Positions 35,901 to 47,450 of a stretch of DNA of 64,000 bases are shown here, piece by piece. This stretch comes from Hydractinia symbiolongicarpus (Eukaryota > Cnidaria > Hydrozoa > Anthoathecata > Hydractiniidae). How positions within the stretch are numbered: the stretch's first letter is position 1; each line of letters opens with the position of its first letter. Both the position numbers and the translations under genes were made by a program. The notes below the pieces were generated by a model. It was not told the DNA's origin and did no database searches. It saw only the letters and a list, made by a program, of their open reading frames with translations. The DNA is taken from positions 11,098,001-11,162,000 of the forward strand of contig NC_079879.1 in NCBI RefSeq assembly GCF_029227915.1. Direction: 5' to 3'.

Positions 35901-36889
35901 TAAAAATTTTGATTTCAACGATGATTAAAGAAAACGACGAATTTAGCTGTGAGCTAAGCAGGTACTTTTACATTCACACTATGGGCTAAGGTCTTAGCGC
36001 GTCATGCGCAATATGGTCAGCTCATCGTTAGCCCATGATGACATAAAAAAGTTTTTTTTAGAACGTAAAATATTTAAGATTATGAAAACCGAATGTCATT
36101 AAGTTTATTTACTTATGCTGGCAAGAATTTTAATTTTAGCTATTTCAGCTTTTTAAAAAATAATAACGAAACTTATTATCAGTACCCATATTCGTTCGAA
36201 TCGGCTCAAAAAATTAGATCTTTGGTTTTTTGTGTGGTAAAAATTAAGCGAACAAAAAATCACGCCTAACTTAAGGCATGTGTTTGTAGGAGGCATGGGG
36301 AGATGTCTGCGTAAGTGGCTACTATGGTTGTTTTGCTTACAATCGCCAACAGTTAGTACATAGAGAAAAAAGGAGGCATACCAAAATTGAACTTGACTGG
36401 GCATATAAAATTAGGTGTGTAAATCTCGTCCCCAGGGCATCATTTATCCTTTCTATCAGATGTCACAAAATAATGAGGTTGATAAATTAATGTAATCACA
36501 TGGAGTATGCTTTTTTAAATTGCCATTCCCATGGCTATTTAACGAAAGTGAGTATATATATATGCCTGTAAAAATTTTACGACAAACTAAACTTTTATCG
36601 CGGAGAGAGAAGGCAGCTTCTTATATTAGTATATTTAGAAGTAAATGTCTCGTGGTATACTACGGCTCTGATGGGCTGTAGTTTATCCTCGGTGAGAATC
36701 AGGAAATTATATAAACATACCCAATAATTGCGCCTGTTCAAATTTTATTTTTGCTTAACCTTCTACCAGTTAAAAAGCGATTATAAGTCAAACTACCCCC
36801 GTGGCTTAAAGATACCAGTTCTGAATTTTGCTATGTTTAGAAACAATACGGTTAGATGATCATCAGGGTAAATTGAGGGCACTAATTTC

Positions 36890-36952
36890 GTTGGGAGAGG
36901 GGTGTGGAGGGGGAGTGTAGCAGCCAGGGAGAGGGGCAAGAGGGAATCCCCA
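36890..36952 (+). other. G-rich stretch, possible G-quadruplex
   Basis: It contains GGGAGAGGGG, GGAGGGGG, AGGGAGAGGGG and AGAGGG within 60 bp of otherwise AT-rich DNA; four G-tracts of three or more lie within a short distance. Confidence 0.4.
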
Positions 36953-37046
36953 CTGTAATAATTTTTTAAATAAATATTAACTCATTTTAAATTTTCACAA
37001 ATTTGAAATGAGTTTTATACCATTATTTTAAGTATTAGGGCAGACC

Positions 37047-37159
37047 AACCTTGTTCCCAGGGCTTTTTGTCTCTCATCGGCGCTCTGCGCTTATTGAAAG
37101 CCATGTTCGTCTCGCCGTCCGATATGCAAAAAGAGACAATAGGTCCTGGATTTGAGGTT
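37047..37159. mobile_element. Short MITE, copy 1 of 4 (CCCAGGGC family)
   Basis: Left end AACCTTGTTCCCAGGGCT; right end AGGTCCTGGATTTGAGGTT is its diverged inverse. About 113 bp, with no coding capacity. Confidence 0.55.
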
Positions 37160-37193
37160 AGGGGCAGACATCATATTATTCTTTTTTACAACT

Positions 37194-37266
37194 ACTTGTT
37201 CCCCAGGGTTTCTTGGATTTTTTGTACGGGATCCATCCAAATAAGAAAACCTGGGGAAGCGAGGTT
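37194..37266. mobile_element. Short MITE, copy 2 of 4
   Basis: Left ACTTGTTCCCCAGGGTTTCT; right AAACCTGGGGAAGCGAGGT. About 73 bp, with arms making up most of the element. Confidence 0.6.
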
Positions 37267-37650
37267 GCTCTCTCGGACACTTCTGCACATGTTGACAGGA
37301 AGGCGTGCGGTTTCTATTTCCGAATTCTCTGTGATTCAGATATAAATGCCATGGAATCTTTGACAAGAATTTTCTTCTGCACTATTTTTTATTTTTATTT
37401 TTAATAGAGAAAAAAGAAAAGGGTCAAAAATGATCATAAAATTTCTGAAGTGTAAATAGAAATTTCTTGGCCGTTTTCATCCCCTTCGGCGGGAAATCTT
37501 GTATCTTTTCGTTTTCAGAGATTATATGGCAAGTCACTAGCGTCAGGGAGCGGGAATAAGGATAAAGGTATGGCAAGAACTTTCTATAATTTGGCTTCAT
37601 TTGGTTTAAACTTTTCTTTATTATTAATTCGAACAATTTCAGTTTCCATT

Positions 37651-37762
37651 AACCTTGTTTCCAGGGCAATTTTTGCGGTGTTAATGTCGGAGAAAACTTT
37701 TATCGACATAGAAGACGCATGGATATATCAAAAAAGAGAAAAATTGCTTTGGGAACGAGGTT
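37651..37762. mobile_element. Short MITE, copy 3 of 4
   Basis: Left AACCTTGTTTCCAGGGCAAT; right AAATTGCTTTGGGAACGAGG then TT, the inverse with a few changes. About 112 bp. Confidence 0.6.
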
Positions 37763-37783
37763 GGACTTTCCATAATTAGAACC

Positions 37784-37854
37784 AACCTCGATCTCAGAGC
37801 TCTTTGTGCCATTTTAATATTACGGTTAAAAAAAAGATCCTCGGGGTCAAGGTT
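37784..37854. mobile_element. Short MITE, copy 4 of 4
   Basis: Left AACCTCGATCTCAGAGCTC; right GATCCTCGGGGTCAAGGTT. About 71 bp. It is the most diverged of the four. Confidence 0.5.
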
Positions 37855-38170
37855 GAACTAGAACACGTCCATTTTCATATTTCGGATTTTTTTAGCTTAT
37901 TCGAAAAGTGTTTTTTATAGCGTCCAAGATAATATACCCACGCAAAAAATTTTCTTCGGCACTGTTAAAACTTGTTCGTTCGCCTAAACAAAGCAACCAG
38001 CTTCAAACATATGCTCAATATTTGTTTCGCATTTTTTACCCCCGGCATGTATTCTACCAACGACGATTTGGAGCAAGTCAACCATTGTAAAAGCGAGTAT
38101 AATGTATTTTAGAGGCGGAAACAACTGGCTTTCTTCTTTCTATTGTATAAAACACGTGATATTGGTTTAT

Positions 38171-38310
38171 TCAAAACAATAGGACGGCGCCAAAAACAAT
38201 AAAAAATACAATACGATCATTAGGGGAATAACAAAACCATATTGCTCTATTGTCGATTGTTGATAAATCAATTGTTATTTCAATTTTTAGAATTTTACAA
38301 AGGAATTGTC
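38171..38310 (+). promoter_or_regulatory. Cluster of Sox-type motifs upstream of the Sox gene
   Basis: Within 140 bp before the start codon there are ACAATAG (38176), ACAATAA (38196), ATTGTC (38249), ATTGTTG (38256), ATTGTTA (38271), TACAAAG (38296) and ATTGTC (38305), all matching or near the Sox core WWCAAWG in one orientation. The base composition makes some of these expected by chance; autoregulation is an inference. Confidence 0.35.
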
Positions 38311-38349
38311 ACGAAACATAGACATTGTAGATAAAGTTTAAAAACAAAA

Positions 38350-39706
38350 ATGGCGGCTATCGGAGCGAATTCGAATTTGGAATCACATGCTGTACATAAT
38401 GACACAAGCATTGTTATTGAGGGACAAAAAAGTGGAAGTGGGATTTCATCATCAAGCATTCTTTCCGAAGCAGCTGATGGTCTTCGTGGAGATGAAGGAA
38501 TACTCTCAGATGAAGCGTTGCTAAGACTAACAATAAGTACAAGTGGCCAGGAACATGCCGCTACAGAATTTTTGGATAGTAAAAATAGTCGTGTAAAAAG
38601 ACCTATGAATAGTTTTATGGTGTGGGCTCAAACAGCAAGAAAGAAATTAGCAGAAAAGTATCCACATTTGCATAATGCCCATTTAAGTAAAATGTTGGGA
38701 AAGTTGTGGAAAATGTTATCTGTTGAGGAGAAACAACCATATGTACAGGAAGCTGCTAGGTATATATATTTTCTGTACTGATGAAATTGTACATTTAGCT
38801 ACATGTAATTTTATATAATCGATTAACTTCTCCTTTTCACTTTTAAACAGACTAGATAAACTTCATAAGGACGAGCATCCAGAATATAAGTACCGACCAC
38901 GACGAAGGCCAAAAGGAATGAAAAGGGGTTATAACACACCAACTATGATGATGAGTCCAACTGCTGTTCCCGGAAAACCATATGCTGTACCTGCAAACTG
39001 GGCACGTGTTATACATACCACAGAAGGAGAAGTTATATCATCTCCAAGAGTTGAAGGTACACAAATTGTATATGCAACAGATGGTACACAATATTATGCT
39101 GTTGCAAAAGGTAGTGGATTTACTCCCACCATGGCTGCTCCACATGGTGGATCAGTTATAGTTTCACCAACTCAAGTAACCCCTCAGCAAGCCATTGCTA
39201 ACACAAATGCCGCAACCACAAGCTCAAATTATCCTGCCTATGTCACAGTACCAATACCTGCAACTTCAACTGCTATATTTCATCCTGTTGCTATACCGGT
39301 CCAAGGTGTACATACACCAGCATTTGTTCTGCGTCCACCTTATCATGCAGGAACAGTCTACTCACCAACAGTCTTACAAACAGCGACAACAACTAGCACA
39401 TCTGGAATTCCTATTGCATACCAAAGTATAGAACATCGAACCATAGAAACTCCGACTCAAGCCACAGTAAAAACTGAGGGTGCTAACAGAATACTAAAAA
39501 CACCTGAAGGGGAGACAATAGTTATAATTCAGAGACCAGTTGAAAGTATACCTGTTCATGTAAAAGAGGGTAGTGCTGTAACCACAAATGGTTTAGCGAT
39601 GACAGCTCAACCTCATATTATACAACAACACATTGTTCATCAACCTCCACCCAGTCAAGAAATAAAACAAATATTGATTGAACAGCCTGTTCAGTCACAT
39701 GCATAA
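38350..39706 (+). CDS. Sox HMG-box transcription factor (SoxE-like box)
   Basis: DNA-binding regulator that bends AT-rich DNA at WWCAAWG sites. Exons 38350-38759 and 38851-39706 (91-bp intron), 421 residues. The HMG box spans about residues 81-160: [39 protein letters not shown] and, after the intron in the Arg137 codon, [25 protein letters not shown] and PHLHNA are shared with SoxE boxes; LSKMLGK also occurs in SoxF, so the group call is moderate. The N-terminus is Ser-rich. The region after the box is rich in Thr, Val, Pro and Gln, typical of a disordered activation region, and ends at HPPP/QSHA without a recognised domain. Possible autoregulatory sites lie upstream. Confidence 0.9.
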
Positions 39707-41023
39707 TTTTTATATTTCTGCTTTTATTTTTCTACAGTGTTTAAGAGTGCATAAACTGTAAGTATGAATTATATTACATTTTATTCTTGTGTTTTGTTAT
39801 TTAGATCCTAACCTATTTTATGTTTCACCATTACATATTGGCGTATTGTATAAAATTTAAATTTTATTGTTTTAAATCTGGAGTTACACACATTTGCTGA
39901 AAATACTTGGATGTATTGGAAACTGGTTTCGAATTTTTTTTGCAGTGTTTTATTTCATGTTTTGTTTACTTTCACTTGATAAAACTGCTGTAACAAGATA
40001 TTTAAGAACTGCGAATAAATACGTTATCTATGGATCATTTGTTTGAAATTTTGTAAAAATAATATAAAATTGGCTGAATGTAAATCAACCTTGATATTAC
40101 TTTTTGTGTACATGTACAACAGAAAATTGCAGTGTTGTTTTGGTAATAACACTAATAATTTTTTTTTTGTTATTTTGAACAGATGGAGCATTATTTTATT
40201 CACAATCACCTCATTCAAAAGCCTTTTGTTGTTATTAAAAGAGACCTATTGTGCTTTATTAATATTTTATGCTCAATCTACACCTTGGTCTTTCAGGGGG
40301 TAATGTTATTATACTGTTGTGATATTATAAATAAGTGATGTTTTGATAGTGTTTTAATTCATATATTCATATATCCACTACCATTCAATGTTAAGCATCA
40401 GTGATTTAACAATCTTTCATTAAATCTTTTTTATCATCAAAATGTGGGGCTAGGCATTCATTGGATAAAGATCAACCTTCAGTCATTTTATACATAAATT
40501 ACTATGATTAATTTGTATTGCAGGTTTAGCAATTATAAATTGATCTGAATTGTTAATGTTTATAAAAAGATTGCCATGACATTAGAGTTTTATGTTTTTA
40601 TGTTTTAGGTATGTGTATTTCTTTATGTGAGATGTATTGTCATGTTATTTGTCAACTTTGCCCAATTTTATTTGTATGTCTATTTATAAGGTTTTGCTTT
40701 TGGTGACAATGATGTCATTTTTCGAGGGTTTTTTTTCTAATTGAAAGTAAAAGTGAAATCATAATGAACTCAAGAATTTCATTTCTTTATATCTCTGTTT
40801 CCTGTGTAAAAAAAGGACCAATGAATGATGTTAAATTCAATAAAAGGAATCTGAAAAAAAGGAATTTGATCTGTAGTAGTTGTTGTCATGGGCTTACATA
40901 GTGCACAGTTTGCAAACATATTGCATTTTCACTTAAATTTTTAAATGTATAATAGTGTTAATTGTCTTTGTATAAATGAAAAGTATTTGTGGAATGTTAA
41001 TGTTAGCCATAAATGACAATAAA
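39707..41023 (+). other. Probable long 3' UTR of the Sox gene
   Basis: AT-rich with no coding exon. AATAAA occurs at 40839 and 41018, each followed within about 40 bp by G/T-rich sequence, so two alternative 3' ends of about 1.15 and 1.3 kb are plausible; a third hexamer occurs near 41290. Confidence 0.5.
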
Positions 41024-43930
41024 ACATTTGATAGGTTGTCTCATTCTCAAAGTCGTGTCTAAAATGACAGGGGGGTTAAATTGTACTTTACATCTTTAAT
41101 TTCTTGCTTTTAATGTTTTTGTATGTCTTTTTCATTTCTTCTTTAGTTTAGTGTGAAAGAAATATACCACTAGGGCATGTTTTACACTATTTCATTTTTC
41201 TCACATTGTAAATATTACTCTTATATATATATATATATATGTGTGTAAGAAAATGATTAAATTATCCACTAGACATTGTATATATTGTGAATAATAAACA
41301 GTAATGTATTATAGCCTGATAACTTGTGAATTATCTGCCCATCCAAACACATAACTTAGTAATAAGACATCGAAGCAACGCCATATTTGGTTGTTTGTTG
41401 TGAGAAGTTTGGTTTCCCGTGTAATTAGTGGGTGTGAGAGAATTGAAGGAGTTTGGATAAAAGACCTTAAGAGGATGCATTGAATAAAATTTAGTGAATT
41501 TTATTAAATGGTTATAAAATGATTTTTTTGAACTGTGTGATAATCCACTAACAAGGGGACACTCAAAATAAAATATGGAAGCCTCATAGTAGGCTGGATA
41601 AAAGAAAATTTTCATTTGCTTCTCGTGTTATTAGTGAATGGACATTCTACCAGAGAAAGGAGTGTCTGCTACTTCAACCATATTTCGAGATTGTTAGGGG
41701 CTTTATACAAGTCAAAGAAGACTGCCTGCCCCAGTTCTAAAACGATCACCGATGTTGGCCCACTTAAGACCATACCGGTGGTCCGGTAAGTTAAAATGGG
41801 CAAAATTAATCGTCACAGAGAATACTGCGAGAAGAGTGCGCACCCATGCAAGTTAAATATAACCAGAACATGGGAGGGGTTAGGTGTCCTGTATCTTAAT
41901 ACAGCTTTCGGACGAATTTTCTTGTGATGTAATACCAAAGAAAAAACATATTCAATAAAGTTTAAAAAATCTTTTTAAAAGGGAAATCAAAAATGTTTAG
42001 TAATAATAATCAAAAAAATTGTATATCGTATTAAAAAGAAGTCCAGAAGTTCTGTCTCCCACACGACACAGCAGGCAATAAGTCAGCCCTGCCCTTGGTT
42101 TTGTGAGAAGAGATGTTCTGCGAAGACTCTAACAATTGAGTCTCCTGTACAGTTTTGCTTTGCATTGAACTGTGCCTGTGACAAGCATTTTCAATGCATG
42201 TCACCGGCGGCTTCTGCGATATTCAACTTAATGATCCCCTGACCTTCAGTTCGTAAATAGCACATGTACAACTTACTTCCTAATCAGTTTATCTTAAAAC
42301 ATAGAGAGCTAGTTGGGACAGAACTATTTACTTAAGAAGTACACCATCGGGAAGGTACCGTATTTTCCGGTATATAACTCGCACATCGTATAAACCTCAT
42401 TTCTTAGGTAAAAGCTTTTTCTTCATCACTCACCAAATTAAATCCATGCCATATTTAGCAAAAAAAATCCGTTTCTCTTGATTTCATTCACCCTAATTTC
42501 TGCGCCCAGGGTTGGGTACATTAGGGTGCAGATAGGAGTGGTACCAGTTGGGGAAGCTTTGTCTAATTTTAATCTAATTTATCTATGCAAGGCGTGACTA
42601 TTGACCAAGTAGGTGAAAGAGATCTAACTGTTTTTACGAACTGCCATTTTATTGCCAGGACTTCTTTTTTGTAATTTTTGCAATTCACTTAATTTCTGAT
42701 AAACTGTTTACATCATCTAAAGGGACACCATTTTTGTAACATAACATCTTATCGTTACTTGTAAAATCAAAGTTCCTTTACCATTCTGATATGTATAGCT
42801 GGCACGAATTAACTCTGGTATTGGCCGATCAAAATTCCCAGTTATAGAAGGTACTCTAGCACAAGGAACTCTAGCACGTCAAGATAAACGAGCGTAGTCC
42901 AATCTAAGATCCTGATTATAAAAGGCGAGTTTGCTCGATGTTTGCGGCTTAAATCGCTTGAAAAAATTGCGTATTATATGGAAAAAGTCAACCTGGACAA
43001 GACCTACACCACTGTCGGGTTAAAAACAAAATAAAAAATTGTGCATAATTTTTAAAAATGGCGGATGCAAGGTAAAAACAAACAAGCGAAATTAAATCGA
43101 AAATATTATTTTGTATTTTACTAGCCAAAAGTTTAATATTCCAAACCCAAGGTGTTCTGTATCTTAAACTGCCTAACACAGAACATATTAACATGTTTTT
43201 TTAACAAAGCGAAGGAAACTCTCGAAACGTTTGAAACACCAACATTGAAATCTACGTAAACGAAGATCTGTATGGTTTAAGAAGAACCGACCAGAAATGG
43301 ATCAATACATATATACCAGCTTTATAACTACACGTTTTTTTTATAAAAATACAATAATCGGGGATAGTTTTCCTATGTTCTTAATTTTTATATATCATGG
43401 CCTATTGTTCTTACAATGTTCTTAACCTTTTTTATATCAATAAAAATAAAAACTTGGCAGCGTTTACATGAGCCCGGTAGATTTCAATGACATTGATCTG
43501 AAAATATTGTAAAGTTTAAAGCGTGATATAAAAGTTGTTTATATATTATGGAATTATTTGTCTTAAGTCTTTTGTTAATTTTAAGAAAAAAATATATTTG
43601 TGATTTATTATTCTTCAGTTTTTCTGACCTTAATTTGTTTGTCTAATCGCGTCGAAGCCTTCATAATGTTCTTAACATGCTCTAAATTTTGGGGGTTTTG
43701 AAGCTTTCCGTTTTTATAAACTTTGTTCTTATAAAAAAAAACGTGTACCTATTTGATTGGAAAATTTTTTTTTCGCATGAGTGAGAAAGTAAAATAAGAT
43801 TTGTAATAAATTGAGACCCTTTTTAAAACCTGAATCCAATACACCTATCTTTAAAAGGACACTGGTTCTATCTGGATGACAGTAAACTTTCTTGGGATCC
43901 ACCAGTGTACTTTTTCTAAAGTAGTTAAAG
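41024..43930. other. Gene-poor stretch with repeat ends
   Basis: No coding exon could be supported. Near 42358 the sequence ACCGTATTTTCCGGTATATA looks like the end of a MITE, but I found no partner. Around 43380-43740 the motif ATGTTCTTAA and TTGTTCTTATAAAAA recur and also appear near 57915, marking another dispersed repeat. Confidence 0.45.
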
Positions 43931-44049
43931 AGCAACATCGTCCCCAGGGCTTCTTGTATCTTTTCTAATACAATACGAACATGGTCGGGTGGTTTTGATT
44001 CTATCATGGATCAATTTCACTACCCGAGCAGAAAGTGGTATAAGAAACA

Positions 44050-44650
44050 AGGCCTGTGCGTCTGATGAACACCTTGTTTCTTGGGTCATCCCTGTACCCA
44101 CACAACATCTTTCTCTACATACGATACTTCGAATCTTCCACTGGAGAGTAGGGACACCCAATCGAAAAACATGTTCGTCAGAGACAACAGGCGCTGGAAA
44201 CGAGGTTTATAAAGAGGTTTGTGCAGCTATAACTATGCACATAACATCGATATTAAAAAAACTACCTGAAACTTCTGAAGAGATGTACAAAAAAACATCA
44301 GAATCCAAATTAAAATATCAAATGGTTCAGGCGTGTTGCTGTATTGATGGAACACGCACATTAAGACACCACGAGAATGCAGTCAAGATTATTTTAATTT
44401 TACGCCTTTTTCACTTAATGGTCAAGCTGCTTGCGACTTTAGAGGTATGTTTATGGATGCTGATTGCAGATTGCCAGGGACTTGCCATGATGCTAAAGTA
44501 TTCGCCAATTCAATGATCAACAAAAACATGAAGGAAAATCTCTTGCCAATAACTTATAGCTCGCTTTTACCTGGTTATGAAAGAATTACAAATTATTTAA
44601 CTGGTGACCGTAGCTACTAAAGAATACCTTACAATTCCCAAGGTTTTCGA
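44050..44650 (+). pseudogene. Harbinger (PIF) transposase remnant
   Basis: Plus-strand pieces resemble the Harbinger DDE nuclease: EVCAAITMHITSILKKLPET, then a CCIDGT motif (the usual IDGTH), then in a shifted frame GMFMDADCRLPGTCHDAKVF (usual WPGSVHDA), NSMINKNM, and LLPGYERITNYLTGDRSY followed by a stop. At least one frameshift and the early stop make it non-functional. The left boundary near 43938 carries TCGTCCCCAGGGCTT, the end motif of the short MITE family at 37 kb. Confidence 0.7.
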
Positions 44651-45184
44651 AATCTTTTTATCTTTTAAAACCTGTTATACCAGCTAATTAATTTGGGAAA
44701 AATTACGCTAGGTCTCAAACAACTTTTCTGCAGTCTGCTCTTTTTGATTGGTAAATTCTATTGTTCTTTGCTCACATGGTTAATATCCGGAAATCCTTTG
44801 TTTTAAGCGCGAATAGCTTTACTCACCCGAACAGATATATTTACTTCTTGTTTTTTGTTTAAGAGGGTAAGATGTGATCACGCTAACTCTGTGCTCATTG
44901 GTTGATTGTTCGGGATTTGCTATGAGGTGGATTTGAGTTTTAGGGTTTTGCCCTGTGATTTGTTTGCCTCTAATCATTAGTTTGGGACAAACTGAATTTG
45001 ATATCCTCAAAGAAAGTTTAGTTAACTAGGCTATATCAGAAATGGACCATCTACCGTTCCAAAAACATTTAGAAAGTGCTGCTGACTTTGTAAATTAAAA
45101 GATTTTGGAAGTCAGTAGCAATTTCAATCCATGCATTGCAATATATTGATATTTAATGCTTCATGTCAGAAATTAATGCTTTTG

Positions 45185-45565
45185 AGAATTGCACGAAAAT
45201 ACCAAAAATCGCAATCCTAGATATTTGAAACTGAAAGTTTACGACCCAAATGTCTCACCAGTTGCAAAGTACCGTATGGTTAGAATCAGACGCTCTGGTT
45301 CAACTTTAATTCGACTTTCTAGTTCCTTAGGTGTAATATCTCTTCCGATATACCTTAAAGTTGTGGAGAATGTTCTGTGATCCATTTTCATTATTTCCTT
45401 GTAAGCAGCTGTATTTTCTGCTCCAGGTTCATTACCAATATTTACATAAGCACCTCTTCTATTAATCCAATCCTTTGTTTTACCTCGTTTTCGCTTTTTT
45501 TCTGCTTCATCTTCAATGTAATCTTCAGTCACAACTGTTAGAAAAGAATTTTTTGCTTCATACAT
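45185..45565 (-). pseudogene. Second Harbinger transposase remnant, opposite strand
   Basis: The minus-strand reading frame 45565-45239 matches the N-terminal part of Harbinger transposases: GKTKDWINRRGAYVNIGNE, MKMDHRTFSTTLRYIGRDIT, RLILTIRYFATGETF. The frame then stops, and the expected continuation LSFQISRIAIFGIFV is found in another frame at 45230-45185. It is thus a frameshifted fragment, oriented against the copy at 44 kb. Confidence 0.7.
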
Positions 45566-45727
45566 CGAATGTTTAGTACAACAGTTCTCAACGGATCACA
45601 CTTACCCATACGGAACAAAATTTTGTTGACCGAAATTGATATTTATGTACCTGTATGTAGCATTTAAAGCTTGGTCAACTGGTCTGCCCCTGGGGCTATA
45701 AGGAACAAATGACCAAACTAGGTAACC

Positions 45728-46065
45728 CAAAATGGCCCTCATATTTACCCATGGAAAACAAGATAGAAATTTTGAGACAAAACAAATGAATGTATTTTGT
45801 TTGCAACCAAAAGAGGAGAGAACTTACTGAAATTTGCGGGGAGTCAGGTAGACCCTAAATGTCCCTAAATTGGCTCACAAACTTACCCATAGAGAATAAA
45901 ATTAGAATTTTGCAGGGCAGTTCTATAACCTTTGGAGAGTCAAACCACACAAAACTTAATTAAAGACGGGGCTCATCAATGGTCAGCTACCCTCTTCGGT
46001 CTTGATCTCTATAGCTCTAAATTGGTTCACAAAATCACCCATTGGGTACATGGCTCAAATTTGTC
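45728..46065. repeat. Three degenerate units of about 145 bp
   Basis: AAA(A/T)TGGC(C/T)C...TTACCCAT(G/A)...AATTTTG blocks recur near 45728, 45867 and 46017, each preceded by GTAGACC/GTCAGCTACCC-like text. The units are strongly diverged. Confidence 0.4.
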
Positions 46066-46486
46066 ATCCGCGTCCATATAGCTAGAATACGCAAAAACTT
46101 ACCTTAAATAATTGAGGCTTCTCCCTAATCAGCTGCATTTTTTGGTCCGTCGCTCGGGATCATATAATACTAAAACAGACCATATCAAGTTGGCTGAAAA
46201 AACGTACGGACACCTCGACGAAGTTTGCTACTAGCGGCTCGTAAATGAAAGGGCTCAGAACATCTCTTGTTTTTTACAAAGATGGAGTTGGCTTTAGTGC
46301 GTCAGACGGCTGGCTGAATCGTTGGAAAAAAGACAAAACGTTTGATTTAAAACAATATCAGGTACTTTTAAATACATTTCATAAGTTCTTTACTCAATAT
46401 ATTAATATACTCTTTCTTTCTCTTAAACATTAACAAACATTAGACTTTCATGCCTTTCTCGTCTTCTTGGTTTACTGCTTTTCCCG

Positions 46487-46669
46487 TCAGGCAAACTGTA
46501 CAAACAGCGGTCCTTTTTTGTTATGTGGTTCCATACAGGTATTAAAAAATTCATTTAACTTTGGTGTCCAAATCTTTTTGTATTCGTGGAAACCCATCAC
46601 AAATGATTGTAATTCAATTTCTTTTTCGCAAATAATTGGGATTAGCGTATCATATGATCTCACAAACAA
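46487..46669 (-). other. Possible HIRAN-like transposon-borne fragment
   Basis: The minus-strand frame contains MGFHEYKKIWTPKLNEFF and CMEPHN, a pattern seen in proteins of repeats from invertebrates (GFHVYK.IW.P..GE.L.. EP.N). It lies inside the Tigger remnant. Similarity is short and from memory of the pattern only. Confidence 0.25.
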
Positions 46670-46718
46670 GTGAAAGACAGCGTGGAAGATCCACGCTGTC
46701 TTTCACTTGTTTGTGAGA
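46658..46718. repeat. Perfect hairpin, 29-bp arms, 3-nt loop
   Basis: The left arm (46658-46686) begins TCTCACAAACAAGTGAAAGA and the right arm (46690-46718) is its exact inverse; the loop is AGA. The structure overlaps the start of the HIRAN-like fragment. Confidence 0.95.
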
Positions 46719-47279
46719 GAAAAATAGAACGAACAGCAATACTTTTGCGTGTATTGAGGTGAATAAGAAACAACTATGATAAAAACCTAAAGGCCAGCCA
46801 ATATATTCTTAGTTGGCAATATATTTACATACTAAAAGGACGAAATAAAATATGTATATGCAGTAATGTCATAACCAAACATCTTCGCCTCTACGAAGGA
46901 AGTCCAACAAAATGAAATAGTATGGTGAAGTAGTTTTTTTCTAAGTCCTAGTTATTAAAGTCTCGACGTTGTTTCGGGGCTTGAAGAATTCGTGCAGGTA
47001 TAACAGGTGGTAGGTCAGGTAGAGTGAATGGTTATGCTTCAGGATTCGTTTCAGTTGTCGTAGTGTTGACAGCTGTAGGTTCAGCACGTGTTGAAGTTAC
47101 GTTGGTTAGCAGAGGTTACCAGAGGCATTCATCCGGACACGATATTGGCGGTATGGTGGGACCTTAACAACTTGACAAGTTCAAGTCCATCTCTTATGTC
47201 CCCTGACAGACGGCGGGTCGTGGATGATGACTGGATCAACCTCTTTCAGTGGTGGTAGGTTGGTTGGTATTAAGGACGT

Positions 47280-47450
47280 TATGGCTTCAGCGCTCCCTTT
47301 CTGGTGCTTCTTGCGACAGACTCTAGCCAAGTGGTTAGGAATTTCACAGTTGTGGCAGATGGTACCCCACGCGGGGCAATGATTAGGGCGGTCATTGGCA
47401 TTCCTTTGGCCATGGTTGAAGGATCCGTATCCTGAGCACGGTCGTTCTGT
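47280..47450 (-). pseudogene. Gag-like zinc knuckle fragment
   Basis: The minus-strand frame reads CPAWGTICHNCEIPNHLARV then C, a CX2CX4HX4C zinc knuckle preceded by a Cys/His-containing segment; this is characteristic of gag proteins of gypsy-like retrotransposons. No flanking protease or reverse transcriptase is seen, so it is an isolated remnant. Confidence 0.55.

Larger units (their letters stand above)
34747..38349. other. MITE-rich spacer between cyclin J and Sox
   Basis: No coding exon could be supported. Contents are a 454-bp MITE (35447-35900), a G-rich stretch near 36895, four short MITEs (37047-37854) and a run of Sox-type motifs in front of the Sox gene, each listed separately. 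Confidence 0.5.

Noticed and set aside
39195-39431. Second plus frame in the Sox gene
   Set aside because: Shifted frame of the long second Sox exon, which has the HMG-box reading frame and stop.
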